A stretch of DNA of 12,548 nt from Acidobacteriota bacterium. Lineage in GTDB: Bacteria > Acidobacteriota > Polarisedimenticolia > Polarisedimenticolales > Polarisedimenticolaceae. Below, piece by piece: positions 1 through 6,412 of this stretch (positions are counted from its first letter, which is position 1; each line of letters begins with the position of its first letter). The stretch covers positions 22,039-34,586 of the forward strand of contig WVWW01000280.1 of the NCBI GenBank assembly GCA_011773795.1, written 5' to 3'. The position numbers were made by a program, and so were the translations under genes. The notes beneath the pieces were generated by a model that worked only from the letters and a program-made list of their open reading frames with translations, was not told the origin of the DNA and did not search any database.

Positions 1-2
1 GG

Positions 3-95
3 CATCCCCATCGTGCGCTGGAGGCGTTGAAGACGGAGGCGATCGAGCTCCTGCCGCAGCCGCCGGATCCGGTGCGGGTGAGGCGACCGGACTAG
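3..95 (+). CDS. C-terminal tail of an unidentified protein (5' end outside window)
   Basis: The third plus frame is open from the window edge to a TAG at 93-95 and gives about 30 residues, ending PPDPVRVRRPD, with an acidic, helix-like stretch (ALEALKTEAIELL) before a proline-rich basic tail. The fragment is too short to assign to a family. Support for its being real is positional: the stop overlaps the stop of the convergent toxin gene in a CTAG tetranucleotide, the same arrangement as the well-supported convergent pair at 6409-6412. A second plus frame is also open here, so the frame choice is an inference. Confidence 0.4.
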   Translation, partial: HPHRALEALKTEAIELLPQPPDPVRVRRPD

Positions 96-520
96 CCGAT
101 GGGGTGGCGCCACCGAAGCCCAGGAAACCGGCTGTAGTCACGATCGGTGGAGATCCACTCGCAACCGGCTTCGATGGCGAGAGCCGCGAGGTAGGCATCC
201 GGGACAAGATTCCCCCGGACATCGGTCTCGTTGCACAGGCGACTGAAGATCTCCCAGTGGCGCGGGCCCGGTGCGATGGGGACACAGTTGGGACGTGCAC
301 GGATCGAGGAAGCGAACTCGAGGGCGACCGGAATCGGCGTCGGGCGGTTGAAGACTCGAGGGTGCGTCACGACACGAACAAAGCCACTCAAGACGAGATC
401 GCTCATCGCGAACGCAGCGTCCGAATCGAGCCATCTTCCGAACCACTCGCGGTACCGCCCGTGATCCGGGGCATCTTCGCGGTGGGCGTAAACAAGAACG
501 TTGACGTCAACCAGTTGCAC
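92..520 (-). CDS. vapC: VapC-type PIN-domain toxin (probable ribonuclease)
   Basis: This 142-residue protein has the size and layout of a PIN-domain toxin of a type II toxin-antitoxin pair, a family of Mg-dependent RNases that block translation. Visible signatures are the N-terminal strand VDVNVLVYA with Asp5, the segment SGFVRVVTHPRVF (45-57), and the C-terminal PDAYLAALA and STDRDYSRFPGLRW blocks with Asp108, Asp126 and Asp128. The acidic residue usually found near the SGFVRV segment is absent (Ser45/Gly46), as in some members of this VapC branch. The start is GTG at 518-520, chosen because GGAAGG lies 5 bases upstream inside vapB. The gene overlaps the vapB end by 14 bases, so translation is probably coupled. 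The stop is TAG at 92-94, shared in part with the convergent gene. The toxin assignment is strong; the RNA target cannot be read from sequence. Confidence 0.9.
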   Translation of the reverse strand: MQLVDVNVLVYAHREDAPDHGRYREWFGRWLDSDAAFAMSDLVLSGFVRVVTHPRVFNRPTPIPVALEFASSIRARPNCVPIAPGPRHWEIFSRLCNETDVRGNLVPDAYLAALAIEAGCEWISTDRDYSRFPGLRWRHPIG

Positions 521-758
521 CCGGGCCTTCCATCAGGTCGAGTAGATCGGCGGTGTTGTCCAGATCGACACCCGGTTGAACACCGCCTTCGCCGTACGTG
601 ATCAACGGCTGCGGGCGGCGTTCCCGGCCGCGATTCTCGACCGCCATCAAGGCGCGCAGAGCGTCTTCCAGCAGGGCCGTCAGGGTCCGCCCCGTCCTGG
701 CGGCGTGCGCCTTCGCGCTGCGAAAGAGTTGATCATCCAACCGCACCGTCGTTCTCAT
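507..758 (-). CDS. vapB: VapB-type ribbon-helix-helix antitoxin
   Basis: This 83-residue protein begins MRTTVRLDDQLFRSAKAHA, a typical ribbon-helix-helix start: a beta strand (TTVRLDD) for DNA contact, followed by two helices to about residue 42. The C-terminal half (GVQPGVDLDNTADLLDLMEG) matches the part that, in related antitoxins, wraps and inhibits the PIN toxin. It lies directly upstream of vapC with a 14-base overlap. A strong promoter and a palindromic operator lie just before the ATG (758-796), consistent with autorepression by the antitoxin or the complex. The ATG at 756-758 sits only 8 bases after the -10 box, with no Shine-Dalgarno sequence, so the transcript is probably leaderless or nearly so. 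The first nine codons overlap the 3' end of the upstream transposase in another frame. Confidence 0.9.
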   Translation of the reverse strand: MRTTVRLDDQLFRSAKAHAARTGRTLTALLEDALRALMAVENRGRERRPQPLITYGEGGVQPGVDLDNTADLLDLMEGPGATG

Positions 759-1377
759 ATGTCTTGAACATACTTGATTGACATAAATATGTCAATTCTT
801 CGTCAAACGGACGCGCAAAGGTTTTTTTCTCGACTTTTTCGCGGTAGCGGAGCCTCGCGCCGATCGGCCCGAGCCAGCCGAGCACCGCGTCCGAGCGGAG
901 CCAGTGCGGAGCCTCCAGGCGATCGAGGTACCCGCGATAGCTCGACCAGGGCCAGTCTTCCGCTGCCAGGACCACTTGAGCCGCAACGGGATTCAGGTGG
1001 ATGTAGGTGGTGACGTTGACCAGGTGGCGGCCGAACGCCAGCCGGCACAACCGCGGCCGGGGCAGGCGGGCTGCCGCGTCCGGCCGGAGCGTCGCCAGCG
1101 CTTCGCTGAGCTCGGCCTCCTCCGCGCGAGCGAGAACGTGATAGTGGCTGCTCATCACGCAGTAGGCGTGTATCTCTACGGCAAATCGGTGCGCGGCTTC
1201 CGCGAGTGCATCCACGAAAGCTGCCATTTCCGGTGTCGTTTGAAAGAGGTTGAACCGATCCGTGGCTCGGTTGGTTGCATGAAACCAGCCGTCCGCCCGG
1301 ACCTTCGGCAATGGGCAACTCAAAAGTGGACTCTCGAGTCGTGGGACCGGTTCCAGCCTAAGCGCAGGAAGGCCCAA
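733..1377 (-). CDS. REP-associated tyrosine transposase (Y1/HUH family), start uncertain
   Basis: This protein of up to 214 residues belongs to the Y1 transposase fold related to IS200/IS605 TnpA, in the single-copy RAYT branch that acts on REP palindromes. Signatures are GWFHATNRATDRF (30-42), the metal-binding pair His78/His80 in AYCVMSSHYHVLAR, TYIHLNPVAAQVV with Tyr125 as the candidate nucleophile, and DWPWSSYRGYL (141-151). The stretch between SHYHVL and YIHLNPV is shorter and less family-like than usual, so the protein may be divergent or decayed. The annotated start is TTG at 1375-1377, without a Shine-Dalgarno sequence; an ATG at 1388-1390 is out of frame by one base across an 8-base T run (minus strand). 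Internal TTG codons around residues 19-23 are alternatives. The last 30 or so residues (FDEELTYLCQ and onward) are encoded by the vapB promoter, operator and first codons, so the natural C-terminus may be lost. No terminal inverted repeats were seen. Confidence 0.8.
   Translation of the reverse strand: MGLPALRLEPVPRLESPLLSCPLPKVRADGWFHATNRATDRFNLFQTTPEMAAFVDALAEAAHRFAVEIHAYCVMSSHYHVLARAEEAELSEALATLRPDAAARLPRPRLCRLAFGRHLVNVTTYIHLNPVAAQVVLAAEDWPWSSYRGYLDRLEAPHWLRSDAVLGWLGPIGARLRYREKVEKKTFARPFDEELTYLCQSSMFKTYENDGAVG
758..796. promoter_or_regulatory. Palindromic operator over the vapBC promoter
   Basis: ATTGACATA (777-785) and TATGTCAAT (788-796) are perfect 9-base inverted arms around AA. A second, weaker inverted pair, TATGT (758-762) and ACATA (768-772), overlaps the -10 box and start codon. 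The four TATGT/ACATA half-sites cover -35, spacer, -10 and start, as expected for autorepression by a ribbon-helix-helix antitoxin. Binding itself is inferred. Confidence 0.65.
767..795 (-). promoter_or_regulatory. Promoter of vapBC (sigma-70 type)
   Basis: On the minus strand a perfect -35 TTGACA (795-790) is followed by a 17-base spacer and TATGTT (772-767) as -10. This is a near-consensus housekeeping promoter. The predicted start of transcription (about 760) is two bases before the vapB ATG. Confidence 0.75.
1343..1359. repeat. REP-like CCGGTTCC element, copy 1
   Basis: GGGACCGGTTCCAGCCT lies in the non-conserved 5' part of the transposase reading frame. It contains the palindrome ACCGGT and matches copy 2 except for two extra bases and one substitution. 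Same orientation as copy 2, about 70 bases away. Confidence 0.35.
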
Positions 1378-1412
1378 AAAAAAGAGCCATGAACGCGGCT
1401 GTGTTTCCGAAC

Positions 1413-1431
1413 GGGAACCCGGTTCCGGCCT
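1413..1431. repeat. REP-like CCGGTTCC element, copy 2 (hairpin)
   Basis: The element carries GGAACC-C-GGTTCC, a perfect 6-base inverted repeat at 1414-1426, followed by GGCC. It lies in the gap of about 100 bases between the hemW stop and the transposase start. No T tract follows on either strand, so it does not look like an intrinsic terminator. Bases 1419-1430 are identical to 4535-4546. Confidence 0.4.
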
Positions 1432-1478
1432 TCTTTAGAAAACTACAGGCGGATGACGCAATGGGAGACCTGACCCCG

Positions 1479-2618
1479 CTAGATCCGGAACATCGCGGCG
1501 AGGGAATCCGCGACGGCGAGGCCGTCGAGCGTCGGGATCAATCGCGATCCGTGATGCAGGATCAGGCCGTTGACGTGGAGCCGTTCGACGAGCTCCCGGT
1601 TGGCGGCGAGCAGGTCGGTGTCGAAGCGTCGCTCGATGTCGGCCGTGTCGATCCCGCGATAGGTGCGCAGGCCGATCATCAACGCTTCGAGGAGCAGCTC
1701 GCGCCGGGACAGCGTCTCCTCGCTGTCGATCGGCTTTACTCCTCGCTCGATCTCGCGCTGCCACGGGTCCATCTTGCGGTGATTCCACCAGCGCTTCTCG
1801 CCGTCGAACGAGTGCGCGGACGGGCCGAGGCCGAGGTACGGCGTGTGGTTCCAGTACTTCATGTTGTGGCTGGAGCGGTGCTCGGGATCGATGGCGAACG
1901 CGGCGACCTCGTAGCCGGCGTAGCCCGCGGCGTTGAGGTGCTCGTGCGTCGCGCGGAACACCGCGGCTTGCCCCTCGTCGGGCATCTGCGTCAGCTCGCC
2001 TCGCTTCTCGAGGAGTGCAAAACGGGTGCGCTCGTGGATTGTCAGCTGGTAGCAGGCCAGGTGGTCGGGCTCGGTCTCGATCGCCGCGTCGAGACGCCGA
2101 TGCCAGGCATCGGTCGTCTGCCCGGGTAGACCGTAGATCAGATCGATCGAGACGGTATGGAAGCCCGTCTCGCGGCAGATCCCGATCGCGTCGCGCGCGC
2201 GGTCGGCGGAATGGGTCCGCCCGAGAAACGCGAGCTCCTCGGCGTCGAATGACTGGACGCCGAGGCTCACCGTGCGCACGCCGGTGCGCTTCCAGGCCGC
2301 GGCGGCCTCCGGCGTGACGTCCTCGGGATTCGCCTCGAGGAAGACCCACGGATCGTCCGTGGTGGCAAGGCGCTCGCCGATGCGCGCGACGATGCGATCC
2401 AGGTCCCCCGGCTCCAGGCGGGACGGCGTGCCGCCGCCGAAGTAGATCGTGTCGAAGGTCGGCGACTCGCCGGCATGAAGCTCGATCTCGGCGAGCAAGG
2501 ACTCGACGTAGGAGTGCCGCTTGGCGGCGTTGCCGGTACGGACGGCGAAGTCGCAGTAGGGGCAGACCCGGGCGCAGAAGGGAACGTGGAGGTACAGCCC
2601 GGCGTACGGGTCGCTCAA
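1479..2618 (-). CDS. hemW: Radical SAM heme chaperone HemW (HemN-like)
   Basis: This 379-residue protein is close to the usual HemW length. It starts GLYLHVPFCARVCPYCDF, with the CxxxCxxC cluster motif at Cys15, Cys19 and Cys22 that binds a 4Fe-4S cluster and SAM. Further family signatures are YFGGGTPS (59-66), LEANPED (94-100), GVQSF (120-124), DLIYGLPGQT (159-168), HNMKYW (251-256) and GLGPSAHS (263-270). HemW proteins are cytoplasmic and are thought to deliver heme to respiratory enzymes; they are often misannotated as oxygen-independent coproporphyrinogen oxidase. The protein lacks the extra N-terminal region of true HemN. The start is TTG at 2616-2618, which overlaps the lepA TGA as TTGA, the only in-frame start directly before the conserved domain. 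The frame stays open further upstream inside lepA, but that part is Arg/Pro-rich antisense-of-frame noise. The stop is TAG at 1479-1481. The lepA-hemW order is common in bacteria. Confidence 0.93.
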   Translation of the reverse strand: MSDPYAGLYLHVPFCARVCPYCDFAVRTGNAAKRHSYVESLLAEIELHAGESPTFDTIYFGGGTPSRLEPGDLDRIVARIGERLATTDDPWVFLEANPEDVTPEAAAAWKRTGVRTVSLGVQSFDAEELAFLGRTHSADRARDAIGICRETGFHTVSIDLIYGLPGQTTDAWHRRLDAAIETEPDHLACYQLTIHERTRFALLEKRGELTQMPDEGQAAVFRATHEHLNAAGYAGYEVAAFAIDPEHRSSHNMKYWNHTPYLGLGPSAHSFDGEKRWWNHRKMDPWQREIERGVKPIDSEETLSRRELLLEALMIGLRTYRGIDTADIERRFDTDLLAANRELVERLHVNGLILHHGSRLIPTLDGLAVADSLAAMFRI

Positions 2619-4414
2619 GAATCGGTGTCCGTCTTCAGCACGGCGACGAAGGCCTCCTGCGGGATGTCGACCGCGCCGACGGTCTTCATCCGCTTCTTGC
2701 CTTCTTTCTGCTTCTCCAGCAGCTTGCGCTTGCGCGTGATGTCGCCGCCGTAGCACTTCGCGGTGACGTCCTTGCGCAACGCCTGGATGTTCGTGCGGGC
2801 GATGATCTTGCCGCCGATCGCTCCCTGAATGGCGATCTTGAACTGGTGCTTCGGGATGTTGTCCGCCAGACGATCGCAATAATGCAGCGCGCGTAGGCGG
2901 GCCCGATCGCGGTGTGCCAGCTGCGCCAGCGCATCGACCGGCTCGCCGTTGACCAGGATGTCGATCTTGACCAGATCCGTCGGGCGGTAGTCGAGCATCT
3001 CGTAGTCGAACGAGCCGTAGCCCTGCGTGATGGACTTGAGCCGGTCGTAGAAATCGAACAGCACCTCGGCGAGCGGGAGCTCCGAGGTCAACTCGACACG
3101 ACCCTGCGCCAGGTAGTTGAACTGGATGTTCTCGCCGCGGCGCTCGCGGCACAGCTCCATCACGGTGCCGATGTAGCGCTCGGGGATCATGACCGACCCC
3201 TTGATGAACGGCTCCTCGGAGCTGGCGATCAGCGATGGATCGGGGTAGTAGCTGGGGTTGTCGACCGAGACGGTCTCGCCGTTTTCCAGCACCACGTGGT
3301 AGCGCACCGAGGGCGCGGAGAGCAGCAGGGAAAGCCCGTACTCCCGTTGCAGTCGCTCCTGGACGACTTCGAGATGGAGCAGGCCGAGGAAGCCGCAGCG
3401 GAAGCCGTAGCCGAGCGCCGCCGAGGAGTCCTTCTCGAAGGTCAGCGCGGCGTCGTTGAGCACCAGCTTGTCCAGCGCCTTGACCAGCTCGGGGTAGTCG
3501 TCGGTGGCCATCGGGTAGATCGAGGAGAAGACGACCGGTTTGGCTTCCTTGTAACCGGGGAGCGGCTCGGGCGCCGGATTGGCGGCGTCGGTCAAGGTAT
3601 CCCCGATGGCCACGTCACGCACCGTCTTGATCCCCGCCAGCAGGTAGCCCACCTCGCCGGCCTCGAGTGCTTTTCGGGGCTGTCGCTCCAGGCGCAGCCA
3701 ACCGACTTCCTCGAGCGTGTGCTCCTTGTTGGAGTTCATGAAGCGGATCGTCTGCCCGGGCCGGAGAGTCCCCTCCTTGACGCGGCAGTACAGAACCACG
3801 CCGCGGTAGGCGTCGTATTGGGCGTCGAAGACGAGCGCCCGCGTCGGCGCGTCGTTGTCCCGTTGCGGTCCGGGTAGCTTGGTCACGATCGCCTCGAGGA
3901 CATCCTCGATTCCCTGGCCCTGCTTGGCCGAACAACAGACGGCGTCTTCGGGATCCAGCCCCAGGTCGTTTTCGATCTCGTCCTTGACGCGATCGATGTC
4001 CGCGGCGGGCAGATCGATCTTGTTGATCACCGGCACGAGCTCGAGGTCGTACTCGAGGGCGAGGTAGAGGTTGGCGACGGTCTGCGCCTCGACGCCCTGC
4101 GAGGCGTCGACGAGCAGCAGCGCGCCCTCGCAGGACATCAGCGAGCGCCGGACCTCGTGGGAAAAATCGACGTGCCCCGGGGTGTCGATCAGGTTCAGCT
4201 CGTACTGCTGGCCGTCCTTGGCGGTGTAGTCGAGCGTGATCGTGTTGCTCTTGATCGTGATCCCGCGCTCGCGCTCGATGTCCATCGAGTCCAGGATCTG
4301 GTCGCGGAACTTGCGCTCGTCGACCGCGCCGCAGCGCTGGATCAGGCGGTCGGCCAGCGTCGACTTGCCGTGGTCGATGTGCGCGATGATGCAGAAATTG
4401 CGGATGTTGTTCAT
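2615..4414 (-). CDS. lepA: Elongation factor 4 (back-translocating GTPase LepA)
   Basis: This 599-residue protein is the same length as the Escherichia coli enzyme. All GTPase boxes are present: AHIDHGKS (11-18), GITIKS (51-56), DTPGH (77-81), NKID (131-134) and SAK (162-164). The middle part has EF-G-like domains, and the C-terminus carries the LepA-specific, lysine-rich tail (YGGDITRKRKLLEKQKEGKK) that reaches the ribosomal peptidyl-transferase region. LepA acts on stalled or mis-translocated ribosomes and in ribosome assembly, mainly under ionic stress. The ATG at 4412-4414 starts the conserved MNNIRNFCIIAHIDHGKST. No good Shine-Dalgarno sequence precedes it. The TGA at 2615-2617 overlaps the hemW TTG, so the two are translated as a coupled pair. 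The gene is divergent from the threonine aldolase. Confidence 0.98.
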   Translation of the reverse strand: MNNIRNFCIIAHIDHGKSTLADRLIQRCGAVDERKFRDQILDSMDIERERGITIKSNTITLDYTAKDGQQYELNLIDTPGHVDFSHEVRRSLMSCEGALLLVDASQGVEAQTVANLYLALEYDLELVPVINKIDLPAADIDRVKDEIENDLGLDPEDAVCCSAKQGQGIEDVLEAIVTKLPGPQRDNDAPTRALVFDAQYDAYRGVVLYCRVKEGTLRPGQTIRFMNSNKEHTLEEVGWLRLERQPRKALEAGEVGYLLAGIKTVRDVAIGDTLTDAANPAPEPLPGYKEAKPVVFSSIYPMATDDYPELVKALDKLVLNDAALTFEKDSSAALGYGFRCGFLGLLHLEVVQERLQREYGLSLLLSAPSVRYHVVLENGETVSVDNPSYYPDPSLIASSEEPFIKGSVMIPERYIGTVMELCRERRGENIQFNYLAQGRVELTSELPLAEVLFDFYDRLKSITQGYGSFDYEMLDYRPTDLVKIDILVNGEPVDALAQLAHRDRARLRALHYCDRLADNIPKHQFKIAIQGAIGGKIIARTNIQALRKDVTAKCYGGDITRKRKLLEKQKEGKKRMKTVGAVDIPQEAFVAVLKTDTDS

Positions 4415-4532
4415 GGGAAGCGGTTAATTTCGCATAAACTGCATGCCCGCCCCACCGCACGGCCCGTCCAACCGAGCCTCGGCCCCTAACCCCCTGCGAA
4501 TAAAGATCTTACAGCACCAACGCTGACGCGGC

Positions 4533-4546
4533 GGCCGGTTCCGGCC
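4533..4546. repeat. REP-like CCGGTTCC element, copy 3 (perfect hairpin)
   Basis: GGCCGG and CCGGCC form perfect 6-base arms around TT. The 12 bases CCGGTTCCGGCC (4535-4546) are identical to 1419-1430 in the hemW-transposase gap. Both copies are intergenic and palindromic. A family with the transposase is inferred only from this match. Confidence 0.35.
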
Positions 4547-4607
4547 CGGGAATCCACGAAAAAGCGCGTGGTAAAAAAGGCGGTCGACGAACGGCTGGGC
4601 AAGAAAC

Positions 4608-4614
4608 GGGAGGA
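4608..4614 (+). promoter_or_regulatory. Ribosome binding site of the threonine aldolase
   Basis: GGGAGGA ends 8 bases before a TTG at 4623-4625. This strong site decides for TTG as start, since no ATG lies near the conserved N-terminus. Confidence 0.75.
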
Positions 4615-4622
4615 TCGCTGAC

Positions 4623-5681
<1,059 letters not shown>

Positions 5682-5689
5682 GATTCGGC

Positions 5690-5695
5690 AGGAGG
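5690..5695 (+). promoter_or_regulatory. Ribosome binding site of the lipoprotein gene
   Basis: A perfect AGGAGG lies 6 bases before GTG at 5702-5704. It favours this start over the in-frame GTG at 5678, which overlaps the aldolase stop and has only a weak purine stretch upstream. Confidence 0.8.
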
Positions 5696-5701
5696 TCGTC
5701 G

Positions 5702-6412
5702 GTGCGTTTCAGGATGCTGCTCCGCGACCTGGTGGCTCTGCTGCTCTTGGTCCTGCTGGGCGGCGCGGCGTGCCGCGACGCGACCGAGCTGCCTGCAATC
5801 AACCTCGAGTCCGTCTACGAGCGCACCGACCGCGATTTCGAGAGCGCCGTGATGTTCCGTCCCGATGACGCGACGGCCGAGGATCCCGCGCACGTTCTTG
5901 CCCCCCTGATCGTCGTCGAGAACGGAGCGGCCGGGAGCACGCCCCCCGAAGTCACCTTCGCGAAGACCGAAGACGGCTGGGTGTATCGGTGGACCGATCC
6001 CGCTTCCGGGATCGAGCAAGGTATCCGCGTCACGCTGGGGGCCGACGGTTTCCCTGCCATCTTCGAGGTGCTCCACGACTCGTCCGGCGCGCGCTTGTTG
6101 TTCGTCGAGATGTCGCTCGAGCAACAGGCCGCCGACGCGTTCGGACCTCCGCTTCCCGGGCGGCGCTTCTCGATCGAGCGCGGCATCGAGGAGACCCCCG
6201 ACGTCGTGGTCGGCGCGACGTTCGAGCCCGGCACGACGCCGCTCGGTCCGTTCGTCTACCTGTGGAGCGAGGGCTACGACGTCAATGTCGTCCTGTGCCG
6301 TTGCATGGCACCGCGCGTCTTCGACATCGTCGACAGCATCGCGTACACGCTGACGCCCGGCGACCCGGCAGACATGCGCCCGTCGGACCCGGCCGGTGCG
6401 CTGAGGCTCTAG
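5702..6412 (+). CDS. Putative exported lipoprotein of unknown function
   Basis: This 236-residue protein is not one I recognise. It has a basic n-region (MRFRMLLRD), a leucine-rich core (LVALLLLVLL) and GGAAC with Cys24, which could be a lipobox, though the -3 residue is Gly, not the usual Leu. A signal-peptidase I site after Ala23 is the alternative. The mature part is acidic, without further membrane segments, and looks beta-rich (PPEVTFAKTEDGWVYRW; GIRVTLGADGFPAIFEVL), ending in a CRC pair near residue 200 (VVLCRCMAPRVFDIVD). The start GTG is set by AGGAGG upstream. It follows the aldolase by 20 bases. Its TAG stop (6410-6412) interlocks with the stop of the convergent peptidase gene in CTAG. 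Association with the outer membrane is inferred only from the signal sequence. Confidence 0.75.
   Translation: MRFRMLLRDLVALLLLVLLGGAACRDATELPAINLESVYERTDRDFESAVMFRPDDATAEDPAHVLAPLIVVENGAAGSTPPEVTFAKTEDGWVYRWTDPASGIEQGIRVTLGADGFPAIFEVLHDSSGARLLFVEMSLEQQAADAFGPPLPGRRFSIERGIEETPDVVVGATFEPGTTPLGPFVYLWSEGYDVNVVLCRCMAPRVFDIVDSIAYTLTPGDPADMRPSDPAGALRL

Larger units (their letters stand above)
4415..4622. other. Divergent intergenic region with several palindromes
   Basis: This 208-base gap must hold the promoters of lepA (minus) and the aldolase (plus), but I could not pick a convincing -35/-10 pair on either strand. Palindromes present are CCGAG-C-CTCGG (4472-4482), GGCCGG-TT-CCGGCC (4533-4546) and CCACG with CGTGG around an 8-base loop (4554-4571). 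The last is followed by an A-rich, not T-rich, tract on the plus strand. Confidence 0.5.

Noticed and set aside
1389..2129. Plus-strand frame of 246 codons opposite hemW
   Set aside because: Antisense shadow of hemW with the same composition bias; no domain or ribosome binding site.
2619..3152. Upstream extension of the hemW reading frame to 3152
   Set aside because: It lies wholly inside lepA in another frame and is Arg/Pro/Gly-rich; the HemW domain begins right after the TTG at 2618.
2912..3877. Plus-strand frame of 321 codons opposite lepA
   Set aside because: Low-complexity Val/Leu/Arg/Asp composition typical of antisense of GC-rich coding DNA; lepA is certain.
4554..4571. Hairpin CCACG...CGTGG as an intrinsic terminator
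   Set aside because: Stem of only 5 bp with an 8-base loop; no T tract follows on the plus strand and no gene ends toward it on the minus strand.
4490..4621. Lysine-rich open frame (KKRVVKKAVDERLGKKREDR) before the aldolase
   Set aside because: No ATG, only a late GTG, and it is 44 codons in an intergenic gap; likely chance.
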